A stretch of 10,710 bases of DNA from Flavobacteriales bacterium (GCA_002728175.1 PBVH01000025.1:40901-51610); one strand, 5' to 3'. Positions 1 through 7,496 are shown, counted from the stretch's first letter. A program made the numbers and translations. Notes: generated from the letters alone by a model not told the origin.

Positions 1-2850
1 CCTTCATTTTCTGAATATCCAGCGCCATATATATGTATTGGCCAAACATATTGCTATAACAACGGCGCTGTAGATATTGAAGGTGATTCTCTCATGTACT
101 CTCTTACTAATCCACTGAATGGTTGGGGAGGAGTAACCTATGTTTCAGGCTATTCTCCCTCAAACCCTATAGCAGGAACAACAACTTTTGATGAGTTTAC
201 AGGTGATTTATGTATGAATGCAACTCAAAATCAAGTATCAGTTATAGCAATGAAAATTACAGAGTATAGAAATGGAGTGAAAATTGGAAGTGTAACAAGA
301 GATATTCAAATAATTGTTTTGGCATGTTCGACAACACCTCCAATATTAACTGGATTTAATGGATTGCCTCAGAATGTAACTAACTCTACACCATTAGATG
401 ATTCCTTACATTTTTGTGCTACTGGCACAAACGCTCTAAATGTTACTATTGAAGCGCCTCTTGGTTCATCAAATAACAAGAGTATGAGCTGGAGTGGTAT
501 AGTAGGCACCAATGCAGCATTTACAGTTGCAAATAATAATTCTTCAAATCCAATTGGCACACTAAGCTGGACACCTCAGTACATAGATGTTGTAAATAGT
601 CCGTATACATTTTCAGTTGTGGTAGAGGATGATGCTTGCCCAGTTAATAATTTATTTACTTACACATACACAATTAGTTTATCCTCTGCTCTTGACTTTG
701 ATGTCATAAGTAGTACAATAAGCCCATCCTGTGCTGGCTATAGTGATGCGAGTATTAACTTAGTTGTAGCAGGAACAACTGGACAAGTAACATACACTTG
801 GTCAAGTCCTAGCGGTTTTACAAGTTCAAATCAAAATATTAATTTAATAGCCTCGGGTTTATACTATGTTGATATTACTGATGATGCTGGTTGTACGATA
901 TCAGATACTGTAGAAATTCAAGACCCTCCTTCCTTAACTATTGTACCTAATGTTGATAGCGTTAGCTGTATTGGAAGTAACGACGGGGCAATTAGTATTG
1001 TTGTAACTCCAAATTCTAGTAATTTAACTTATAATTGGCTGGGTCCAAATGGTTTCTCCAGTACAAATCAAAATATTAACTTTCTATATTCAGGAATATA
1101 TGATTTAATAATCACAGATGTATCAGGATGTGTTTACGATTACCAAATTATCTTACCATCTGCTGATCCATTTAATGTTTCTTTTAATATTGATAGCATA
1201 AGTTGTTATAATGAAAATGACGGTGCTATAGATCTTATTTTGTCAGTTAATAGTAGCTTATTGACCTTTAACTGGGTAAGTCAAAATGGTTTTACATCAA
1301 TTAATGAAGATATAGATTCTCTCTACTCAGGAACCTACCTTATTACTATAAATGATCAAAATGGTTGTGCTTTTGTAGATACTGTGATATTAAATAATCC
1401 TGATCCAATATCATCCGAGTCGAATATTACATCTTGTGATAATTATATTTGGAATAACAATAATTACAATACCACAGGGACGTATTCATTTTCAACAGTA
1501 TCTTCAAATGGATGTGATTCAACATCAATAATAAATTTGGTTATTAATAATTCCACAAGCTCAACCGAAAATAAAACTGTTTGTGATGAGTATGAATGGA
1601 ATGGAACAACATACACAACTAGTGGAATATACACCTTTACAACATCAAACATATATGGTTGTGATAGCGTAGCTACATTAAACTTAAATGTAAATAGTTC
1701 AACATTTTCAAATACATATGTTAATGATTGTAAGCCATTTATTTGGAACAACACGACCTACGATAGTTCAGGAATTTATACATTTAACACCGTAAATTCT
1801 GCGGGTTGTGATTCAATTGCTACAATAAATCTAAATATTACATCTTATGATATTTCACTAGCTACACCAATTTGTGTAGGGGACTCATCAGCACTTTCAG
1901 TAAAGATATTTAATCCATTATCAAACACGTATAATATAACAATTAACGATAATTTTAACGCATATAGTTTTGTAGTTGATTCTTTTGGTTTACTTAAAAC
2001 TACCAATAATTTAATTTATTTTTCTCCACAATCAACAAATCAGTATTCATTGACTTATGTTAAAGATGGAAATAATTGTGAATCTAATCCAAATAAAACT
2101 ATAACTCTTACTGTAAATCCGCTACCAACAATAAATATTTTTCCACTGCAAGTTTGTGCAAATGATCAACCGTTCAATTTAAACTATGCAACTCCAAATG
2201 GTGGTGAGTACATTATAAATAATCAAAGTGTAGATATGATTAAACCACAAGATTATAGTGTTGGGGATTATGAGGTTGAATATTATTACACAGATAGCTC
2301 AACCTTATGTAGCTCAACAAAGAAAGATATATTAACAATTAAACCAATACCATTTTCTGACTTTTATTGTAGCGAATATGTTGTAAAGCAAGATACACCA
2401 ATTACATTTTATAGTTCAAGTGATAATTATTCGAGTTTGTTTTGGAGTGTAGAAAATGATGTATTTATAAATGACAGTTTAACATTTAAATATAATTTTG
2501 AAGATACAGGAACATATATTGTTAAATTAATTACAGAAAATGATTTAAACTGCACTGATACAGCCTCAAAAGAAATAATTATTCTTCCGTCATATACAGT
2601 TTATATTCCAAATACTTTTAGCCCAAATAATGATGGGGTAAATGATCTTTTTTATCCTGTTGGAGAAGGTATTTTAGAATTTAAAATAAGTATTTATAAC
2701 AGATGGGGAAATCAAATATATACTGGATCAACTAATACCCCATGGTCTGGAGAAGATTTTCTTGACGGAAAATATGCATACGTGATTGAAATAATAAATT
2801 TGAGAAACACCCCCTTTAAGTACCTTGGCAATGTATTGCTAATTAAATAG
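1..2850 (+). CDS. Large secreted repeat protein with T9SS type B C-terminal sorting domain (5' end missing)
   Basis: The frame is open from base 1, so the gene starts upstream and 949 C-terminal residues are visible; no signal peptide can be assessed. Order in visible residues: an Ig/cadherin-like N-terminal segment typical of Bacteroidota surface proteins (1-230, motifs YCYNNGAVDIEGDS and GDLCMNA); three SprB-like repeats (231-469); three 49-residue Cys-paired repeats (about 476-614); a region with YYYTDSSTLC-type motifs (about 690-780); a PKD-like segment (781-863); and the gliding-motility-associated C-terminal domain (868-949) with TFSPNNDGVNDLF, YNRWG, W-G and DGKYAY, ending GNVLLIK. This C-terminal domain is known to direct export through T9SS, often in a PorP/SprF-dependent way. 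Regularly spaced cysteine pairs fit an extracellular, disulphide-stabilised protein. Adhesion or gliding is inferred, not shown. The stop TAG directly abuts the radA stop on the other strand. Confidence 0.93.
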   Translation, partial: PSFSEYPAPYICIGQTYCYNNGAVDIEGDSLMYSLTNPLNGWGGVTYVSGYSPSNPIAGTTTFDEFTGDLCMNATQNQVSVIAMKITEYRNGVKIGSVTRDIQIIVLACSTTPPILTGFNGLPQNVTNSTPLDDSLHFCATGTNALNVTIEAPLGSSNNKSMSWSGIVGTNAAFTVANNNSSNPIGTLSWTPQYIDVVNSPYTFSVVVEDDACPVNNLFTYTYTISLSSALDFDVISSTISPSCAGYSDASINLVVAGTTGQVTYTWSSPSGFTSSNQNINLIASGLYYVDITDDAGCTISDTVEIQDPPSLTIVPNVDSVSCIGSNDGAISIVVTPNSSNLTYNWLGPNGFSSTNQNINFLYSGIYDLIITDVSGCVYDYQIILPSADPFNVSFNIDSISCYNENDGAIDLILSVNSSLLTFNWVSQNGFTSINEDIDSLYSGTYLITINDQNGCAFVDTVILNNPDPISSESNITSCDNYIWNNNNYNTTGTYSFSTVSSNGCDSTSIINLVINNSTSSTENKTVCDEYEWNGTTYTTSGIYTFTTSNIYGCDSVATLNLNVNSSTFSNTYVNDCKPFIWNNTTYDSSGIYTFNTVNSAGCDSIATINLNITSYDISLATPICVGDSSALSVKIFNPLSNTYNITINDNFNAYSFVVDSFGLLKTTNNLIYFSPQSTNQYSLTYVKDGNNCESNPNKTITLTVNPLPTINIFPLQVCANDQPFNLNYATPNGGEYIINNQSVDMIKPQDYSVGDYEVEYYYTDSSTLCSSTKKDILTIKPIPFSDFYCSEYVVKQDTPITFYSSSDNYSSLFWSVENDVFINDSLTFKYNFEDTGTYIVKLITENDLNCTDTASKEIIILPSYTVYIPNTFSPNNDGVNDLFYPVGEGILEFKISIYNRWGNQIYTGSTNTPWSGEDFLDGKYAYVIEIINLRNTPFKYLGNVLLIK
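691..1407 (+). repeat. Three tandem SprB-like protein repeats (240, 240 and 237 bases)
   Basis: Units at 691-930, 931-1170 and 1171-1407 encode 80, 80 and 79 residues. Each has an early cysteine (S-C-x-x-x-x-D/N-D), a central NGF-T/S-S-x-N-x-x-I motif (GFTSSNQNI, GFSSTNQNI, GFTSINEDI), a Y/SG-x-Y-x-x-x-I-x-D motif, and a late GC. They match the known SprB repeat found in Bacteroidota cell-surface proteins. The units have diverged in DNA sequence, so this is old duplication and not a recent copy-number change. Confidence 0.85.
1426..1842 (+). repeat. Three tandem 49-residue Cys-paired repeats (147-base period)
   Basis: The pattern C-x-x-Y/F-x-W-N-x-x-x-Y-x-x-S/T-G-x-Y-x-F-x-T-x5-GCDS-x-x-x-x-N-L recurs exactly every 147 bases, with first cysteines at 1435, 1582 and 1729. 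The second cysteine of each unit follows 26 residues after the first, which suggests one disulphide per unit. Repeats of this form are common in Bacteroidota proteins with C-terminal sorting domains. The block follows the SprB-like repeats directly, so the protein stacks two unrelated repeat families. Confidence 0.85.
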
Positions 2851-4209
2851 CTAAAACATATTTTTAAAAACTTCCTCAATTTTTGAGTATTTACTGATTT
2901 TTATATTAAAACCTTTATTGTTGAATTTATTGTGCTTGGATATTATAATTTCTTTATAGCCAAGTTTTTCTGCTTCCGATATTCTTTGATCAATTCTGTT
3001 TACGGCTCTAATTTCTCCAGACAAGCCAACCTCACCAGCAAAACATATGTGTGTGTTTAAAGCAACATTCATGTCAGAGGATAAAATTGAACATATTACG
3101 GCTAAATCTATTGCTGTATCATCAATTTTAATACCCCCAGTAATATTTAAGAAAACATCTTTAGCAGCTAGCCTAAAGCCACATCTTTTTTCCAACACGG
3201 CAAGTAACATATTCATTCTCTTAGTATCAAATCCTGTTGCAGAACGCTGAGGAGTTCCATAAACTGCGGTACTTACCAATGATTGAATTTCAATTAATAA
3301 AGGTCTTGCTCCTTCAATTGTTGCTGCAATTCCTACACCACTACTTGCTTCATCTCTTTCTGAGATTAGAATTTCGGATGGATTGTTTACTTGCCTTAGA
3401 CCTTTCTGAGTCATCTCATATACTCCGATTTCAGAGGCTGATCCAAATCTATTTTTTATACTTCTGAGAATTCTGTAAACATGATTTCGATCTCCTTCAA
3501 ATTGTAAAACAGTGTCAACCATGTGTTCAAGTATTTTTGGGCCAGCAATTGCACCATCCTTATTAATATGTCCAATTAAAAAAACAGCTGTGTCAGAATT
3601 TTTTGCATATTCAATTAGTTCAGCAGTACACTCTCTAATTTGAGATACACTTCCTGCTGATGAATCAATCGTTTCGGTATGCAGTGTTTGAATCGAATCA
3701 ACTACTAGAATATCAGGTTGAATAAGTTTAATTTGTTGGAAAATATTTTGAGTTGATGTTTCAGTCAAAACAAAACATTTATCTGATTCCTTGTTGATTC
3801 GCTCGGCTCTCATTTTAATTTGTTTTTCACTTTCCTCACCTGAAATGTATAAAATTTTCTTTCTTGATGAGCTTAGAGCAAATTGTAACATAAGAGTTGA
3901 TTTTCCTATTCCAGGATCTCCTCCTAGTAAAACTAATGATCCAGGAACGATTCCACCTCCTAAAACTCTGTTAAGTTCATTGTCTGTGCAAACTATTCTT
4001 TTTTCATTTGAATAATCAATATCGCTGATTAATTGGGGTTTATTTATTTTATTATTAACTACTTTAATTGTATTGCTAGTAGTCTTTTTAATTATTTCCT
4101 CAACAAAGGTATTCCATTGACCACATTGGGGACATTTCCCTAACCATTTTGGAGACTGCGAACCACAGTTTTGGCAGATAAATGCTGTTTGTATTTTTTT
4201 TGCACTCAC
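2851..4209 (-). CDS. radA: DNA repair protein RadA (Sms)
   Basis: 452 residues, the usual RadA length. RadA is a RecA-related, DnaB-like ATPase that processes recombination intermediates by promoting branch migration. Visible: an N-terminal C4 zinc finger (Cys12, 15, 26, 29); the Walker A motif GGDPGIGKST (96-105); a Walker B-like ILVVDS (167-172); the RadA signature KNRFG (252-256); and a C-terminal Lon-protease-like domain (about 290-452, with GGIKIDD and AGEVGLSGEIR). The start is GTG at 4209-4207, one base after the TGA of the upstream adenylyltransferase gene; the first in-frame internal Met is residue 107, after the zinc finger and Walker A, so GTG is the only sensible start. An A8 run covers codons 3-6. 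It is the last gene of the minus-strand block and its stop abuts the stop of the convergent secreted-protein gene. Confidence 0.97.
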   Translation of the reverse strand: MSAKKIQTAFICQNCGSQSPKWLGKCPQCGQWNTFVEEIIKKTTSNTIKVVNNKINKPQLISDIDYSNEKRIVCTDNELNRVLGGGIVPGSLVLLGGDPGIGKSTLMLQFALSSSRKKILYISGEESEKQIKMRAERINKESDKCFVLTETSTQNIFQQIKLIQPDILVVDSIQTLHTETIDSSAGSVSQIRECTAELIEYAKNSDTAVFLIGHINKDGAIAGPKILEHMVDTVLQFEGDRNHVYRILRSIKNRFGSASEIGVYEMTQKGLRQVNNPSEILISERDEASSGVGIAATIEGARPLLIEIQSLVSTAVYGTPQRSATGFDTKRMNMLLAVLEKRCGFRLAAKDVFLNITGGIKIDDTAIDLAVICSILSSDMNVALNTHICFAGEVGLSGEIRAVNRIDQRISEAEKLGYKEIIISKHNKFNNKGFNIKISKYSKIEEVFKNMF

Positions 4210-4210
4210 A

Positions 4211-4702
4211 TCAAAGGTTTTTTGATTGATTTATAATATTAGTAGTTGAAAAGCCATTTTTGAAAGGAAAAATGATAACATCTCCGCCATATTCTTTCAG
4301 AATATCGTATCCTATAACTTCTTCCTTCTTGTAGTCACCACCTTTAACAATAAAATCAGGTTTTAATTTTTTAATTAGATTATATGGGGTTTTGTCATTA
4401 AATGACGTAATACTGTCAATAAAATTAAAATAGGATAAAAATTTTTTTCTATCACTTTCATTATTTATTGGTCTTGATTTACCTTTTAGCTTTTTTACTG
4501 AGGAATCAGAATTTAAAGCAACAATTAATTTGCCTCCTAAATTTGCTGCTGATGCAAGAATTTCAAGATGACCATTGTGTAAAATATCAAAACAACCATT
4601 TGTAAAAATAATTTTTTCATTTTGCTCTCTCCACCTTCTAACTTGTGAAGCTAAAGCATCAACTGAAAATATTTTTTTGTTAAAATTTATATTATTTTTC
4701 AT
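4211..4702 (-). CDS. rfaE2: D-glycero-beta-D-manno-heptose 1-phosphate adenylyltransferase (RfaE2/HldE C-domain type)
   Basis: 163 residues, forming a single nucleotidyltransferase domain like the C-terminal half of bifunctional HldE; no kinase domain is fused. It is expected to transfer AMP from ATP to heptose-1-phosphate, giving ADP-heptose for the LPS core, in the cytoplasm. Visible: FTNGCFDILHNGH (33-45), including the HxGH ATP-binding motif (42-45); LNSDSSVKKLKG (63-74) followed by RPIN; PDFIVKGGDY (115-124); and the GFSTTNII motif (150-157) near the C-terminus. This pattern fits the RfaE2 family better than glycerol-3-phosphate cytidylyltransferases. The ATG at 4702 overlaps the upstream membrane-protein gene by 11 bases, which suggests translational coupling. 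The kinase (hldA) and isomerase genes are not in this window. Confidence 0.9.
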   Translation of the reverse strand: MKNNINFNKKIFSVDALASQVRRWREQNEKIIFTNGCFDILHNGHLEILASAANLGGKLIVALNSDSSVKKLKGKSRPINNESDRKKFLSYFNFIDSITSFNDKTPYNLIKKLKPDFIVKGGDYKKEEVIGYDILKEYGGDVIIFPFKNGFSTTNIINQSKNL

Positions 4703-5717
4703 TGGATGTTTTGTTATTAAAAATAAATAAAATCAGAAGGGAGATCATACCCATAATTATTGCAACTAATGTTTGTGCTATATGTAAAACGGTAGGAAAT
4801 ATTAAAGCAGGATTTGTGGCTGTATTTTCCGACCCAAAAGAGATATATCCTACTCCAATTACTGCTAGTCCAATCATAACAATAGCATGATATGACCCAA
4901 TTCCACCAGGTGTTGGAATAACCATTCCGATACCTCCCAACACTAAAATAAAAACCCCATCAATTAAACTTAAATGATTAGTTTCGCTCATACTAAAAAA
5001 GCAGACATAAGTCATTAAAAAATACAAGAGCCATATTACAAATGTATGTAACCAGAAATGAGTTTTATTTTTTATATTTCTTACACTTTTAATTCCTTCT
5101 TTTAAACCGTCCAAAAACTGATTTATTTTATTATAGAAAGATAATTTCTTAATTTGTTTTTTACACAAAATGATAAAAAGAATTAATACAGCAAATGAAG
5201 CAAAAATTAACAATATTTTCTTCTGTGAATTTGTTTCATTATTTTGATTTTTAATTACTAAATATAAATCATTGATTATTTTATGTTGGGTAATTAAGGT
5301 AAAGAGTAGTAAAAAAATCAAGGCTATAAAATCAATTATACGCTCAATTATTATTGTTCCAAAAAGTTTATTTAGAGGTATTTGCTCTTTTTGGTTTAAG
5401 GCTGAGCATCTTGTTAATTCACCTGCTCTTGGTACAAATAAATTAGTAAAGTAGCCTATTGAAACAGCTGCGATATTATTAATATTTGAGGTTTTATAAT
5501 CTATTGCTTCAAGCATTATTTTCCATCTTAATCCTCTACTTACATAGGCCAAGGCTCCAAAAATCATTGATAAAATAATCCAATTAAAGTCTACTTTTTT
5601 TAACTCATTTAATAGTGCACCAGGATCTTGATGTTTAAATAAAAAGTAAATAATAATGATAGTTAAGAAAATAGAAAGTAAATATTTTAGTATTTTAGGA
5701 ACAAAAGAATTATTCAT
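4692..5717 (-). CDS. Flippase-like integral membrane protein, UPF0104 / LPG-synthase-TM family
   Basis: 341 residues with roughly seven to nine hydrophobic membrane segments (for example about 10-27, 124-143, 167-185, 221-243, 254-268 and 310-333). Family motifs are present: GYFTNLFVPRAGELTR (88-103) and VIPTPGGIGSYHA (266-278). The family (PF03706) corresponds to the transmembrane part of lysylphosphatidylglycerol synthase MprF. This protein lacks the soluble aminoacyl-transfer domain, so lysyl-PG synthesis is not expected; a lipid- or glycolipid-flipping or binding role is inferred only. The start ATG (5717) lies 9 bases after the panC stop, in an A/T-rich leader without a Shine-Dalgarno sequence. 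A related protein commonly lies downstream of panC/panD in Bacteroidota, as I recall. Confidence 0.88.
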   Translation of the reverse strand: MNNSFVPKILKYLLSIFLTIIIIYFLFKHQDPGALLNELKKVDFNWIILSMIFGALAYVSRGLRWKIMLEAIDYKTSNINNIAAVSIGYFTNLFVPRAGELTRCSALNQKEQIPLNKLFGTIIIERIIDFIALIFLLLFTLITQHKIINDLYLVIKNQNNETNSQKKILLIFASFAVLILFIILCKKQIKKLSFYNKINQFLDGLKEGIKSVRNIKNKTHFWLHTFVIWLLYFLMTYVCFFSMSETNHLSLIDGVFILVLGGIGMVIPTPGGIGSYHAIVMIGLAVIGVGYISFGSENTATNPALIFPTVLHIAQTLVAIIMGMISLLILFIFNNKTSNEK

Positions 5718-5726
5718 TTTGTAAAA

Positions 5727-6563
5727 TTATAAAATAATATTATCAATTAATCTAACATTATTGATATAAACAGCTATACAAACAGCATTGGTTTTGTCGC
5801 CCCCCCATTCTTTTATTTTATCAAAAGTATTGAGTTCAACAAATTCAATATACTCAAGTTGAACTTTTTGATTTTGTAAAAACTGATCTTCAATATACAT
5901 TTTCAATTTTTTTATATTTAGATGCATATTAAATTTACAATATTCTAAACATTTAAATATAATTGATGCTTCTTTAATATGATCTTTTGATAATAACTTA
6001 TTTCTTGAGCTTTTTGCTAATCCGTTTGATTCTCTTACGGTTTTTACTCCAACAATATCAATTTTACGATTAGTAATACTAACAAGTTTTTTTACTACTT
6101 GCAGCTGCTGTAAATCTTTTTCTCCAAAAAATGCTATATTGGGATTTACAATATCAAATAATTTGTCAACAACAGTTGCTACTCCATCAAAATGTCCTGG
6201 TCTATATTTCCCTTCTAAATTTTTTGCAATTTTCCCAAGATTATATTTTTTACTTTCAATTTTTTCCTCATATATATCCTTAACTTGAGGAATATATAAA
6301 ATGTCACAATCTACATTTTTTAGCAATAAGATGTCGTTATTAAAATCTTTTGGATAATTTTTGTAGTCATTAGAATTGTTAAATTGTGTCGGATTAACAA
6401 ATATACTACATACAGTTATGCAACACATTGATTTACTAGTACTAATTAAACTTAAATGACCGCTATGTAGAGATCCCATAGTAGCTACAAATCCAATAGA
6501 CTTATCTTTAGTTGTTGTCTTCAGATACTTTATTAAGTGTTTTTTTTCTTTAAATATTTGCAT
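5727..6563 (-). CDS. panC: Pantothenate synthetase (pantoate-beta-alanine ligase)
   Basis: 278 residues, normal for the family. PanC joins pantoate and beta-alanine with ATP to give pantothenate, the CoA precursor, in the cytoplasm. Visible: ATMGSLHSGH (27-36, containing HxGH); FVNPTQF (55-61); LEGKYRPGHFDGVATVV (116-132, substrate pocket); FFGEKDLQQL (145-154, where GEKD contacts ATP and pantoate); and RESNGLAKSSRN (177-188, with the KMSKS-like SSRN). The usual Asp before GLA appears as Asn180, a mild deviation that I would not read as inactivation. A G7 run (coding strand; 5800-5806) falls in the EWGGD codons near the C-terminus. It is the first gene of the minus-strand block. No panD follows, although one often does in this phylum. 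Confidence 0.96.
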   Translation of the reverse strand: MQIFKEKKHLIKYLKTTTKDKSIGFVATMGSLHSGHLSLISTSKSMCCITVCSIFVNPTQFNNSNDYKNYPKDFNNDILLLKNVDCDILYIPQVKDIYEEKIESKKYNLGKIAKNLEGKYRPGHFDGVATVVDKLFDIVNPNIAFFGEKDLQQLQVVKKLVSITNRKIDIVGVKTVRESNGLAKSSRNKLLSKDHIKEASIIFKCLEYCKFNMHLNIKKLKMYIEDQFLQNQKVQLEYIEFVELNTFDKIKEWGGDKTNAVCIAVYINNVRLIDNIIL

Positions 6564-6594
6564 ATTTTCAAAAAAAATGTATATTAAATAAAAA

Positions 6595-6602
6595 CAAAAC
6601 TA
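6595..6602 (-). promoter_or_regulatory. Candidate -7 element of the panC operon
   Basis: The minus strand reads TAGTTTTG, an exact fit to the Bacteroidota sigma-A -7 consensus TAnnTTTG. It lies about 31 bases upstream of the panC ATG, so transcription would start roughly 20-25 bases before the start codon. The -33 region lacks an obvious TTTG, so confidence is moderate. Confidence 0.45.
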
Positions 6603-6635
6603 CGTTAAATGCATGATATATAGATTTTTTTTATA

Positions 6636-6643
6636 TATTTTTG
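6636..6643 (+). promoter_or_regulatory. Candidate -7 element of the GlgA-like/DUF4270/glmS operon
   Basis: The plus strand reads TATTTTTG, matching TAnnTTTG, and ends 19 bases before the ATG at 6663. This implies a short leader of about 12-15 bases. The surrounding T/A-rich sequence raises the chance of a coincidental match, and no clear -33 TTTG precedes it. Confidence 0.42.
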
Positions 6644-6662
6644 CATACCAAAATTTGCGACC

Positions 6663-7490
6663 ATGGATAAACACAAAATACTTTATGTTTCTCAAGAAAT
6701 TTCTCCTTACACTGGAGAGACCAAAATGGGTGAAATTGCAAGCACATTGCCACAGAAGACTCAAGAAAGCGGTAATGACATCAGAATGTTCTTGCCAAGG
6801 TTTGGTACAATTAATGAGAGAAGACATCAACTTCATGAGGTAATTAGACTCTCAGGAATGAATTTGATAATTGATGATTTTGACCATCAGCTTATTATCA
6901 AGGTAGCTTCCATTCAAAAGTTAAGATTACAAGTTTATTTTATTGATAATGAGGAGTTTTTCCCTAGAAGACAGATGTTTCATGATCATGATGGTAATTT
7001 TATGGATAATAATGATGAACGTATGATGTTCTATTGTAAAGGTGTGATTGAAACTGTAAGAAAACTAGGATGGAAGCCAGATATTGTTCATTGCCAAGGC
7101 TGGTTTTCTTCTTTGGTTCCGATGTATCTAAAAAAATTATACTCAGAAGATCCTTTGTTTGAAAACGTTAAAATAATTTACTCTGTATTCGATAATTCAT
7201 TCCCTGGAATACTCAGTAACGATTTAACAGAAAAATTGCTTTTTGAAGATTTAGAATCAGATGATGTTGATAGTATAAAAAAACCTAACATCACAAACTT
7301 ACACAAATTTGCTATTCGCTATTCAGATGCGATTATTCAAGCTAGCCCAAAAATTGATAAAAACTTATTTAATTTTATAGAGAAAACAAATAAACCATTT
7401 ATGAGCTATCCTGGTGACGAAGAATTTATCGATGCTTATCATAAGTTTTATAATAAATTTTTGAATAAAGAGGAACTATCTTTAATTTGA
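6663..7490 (+). CDS. GlgA-like protein, N-terminal starch-synthase (GT5) domain only; probably not a glycogen synthase
   Basis: 275 residues against about 470-500 for GlgA; the C-terminal GT-B nucleotide-sugar domain is absent and the gene ends cleanly at TGA. The N-terminus (HKILYVSQEISPY, 4-16) aligns with the GlgA start, and INERRHQLHEV and GWKPDIVHCQGW (136-147) are in the expected order. However, where GlgA has P-F-A-KTGGLADV, this protein has P-Y-T-GETKMGEI (15-25), so the ADP-glucose-binding KTGG is lost. The HAHDWH motif is HCQGWF (143-148), and the usual IHN is FDN (176-178). Homologues beside panC in Bacteroidota are commonly annotated glycogen/starch synthase. A pseudoenzyme or a re-purposed sugar-binding protein is my inference. 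ATG at 6663 is chosen because homology begins immediately after it. It is the first gene of an apparent operon with DUF4270 and glmS. Confidence 0.85.
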   Translation: MDKHKILYVSQEISPYTGETKMGEIASTLPQKTQESGNDIRMFLPRFGTINERRHQLHEVIRLSGMNLIIDDFDHQLIIKVASIQKLRLQVYFIDNEEFFPRRQMFHDHDGNFMDNNDERMMFYCKGVIETVRKLGWKPDIVHCQGWFSSLVPMYLKKLYSEDPLFENVKIIYSVFDNSFPGILSNDLTEKLLFEDLESDDVDSIKKPNITNLHKFAIRYSDAIIQASPKIDKNLFNFIEKTNKPFMSYPGDEEFIDAYHKFYNKFLNKEELSLI

Positions 7491-7496
7491 ACCTAA

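Larger units (their letters stand above)
6564..6662. promoter_or_regulatory. 99-base divergent promoter region between panC and the GlgA-like gene
   Basis: This is the only gap between the two divergent blocks and is very A/T-rich, with an A8 run at 6570-6577 and T/A-rich stretches at 6619-6640. It must hold the promoters of both operons. It contains a Bacteroidota-type TAnnTTTG element on each strand, listed separately. Neither has a convincing TTTG-type -33 partner. I saw no long palindromic operator and no room for a riboswitch. Confidence 0.6.

Noticed and set aside
2828..2851. Short inverted repeats GCAAT/ATTGC and GCTA/TAGC at the end of the secreted-protein gene as a bidirectional terminator
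   Set aside because: Stems are only 4-5 bp, A/T-rich, lie within coding sequence, and are not followed by a T-run on either strand.
3237..3467. Plus-strand open frames inside radA
   Set aside because: They are antisense to well-conserved RadA coding sequence and show no protein-like motifs.
6613..6843. Plus-strand 76-codon frame overlapping the start of the GlgA-like gene
   Set aside because: It is a frame shadow: the GlgA-like frame shows clear family homology, while this frame has no recognisable domain and covers the promoter region.
6663..7490. GlgA-like gene as a frameshifted or truncated pseudogene of a full glycogen synthase
   Set aside because: The downstream sequence is the DUF4270 gene with no GT-B remnant, the frame is clean, and the short form is as I recall typical next to panC in Bacteroidota.
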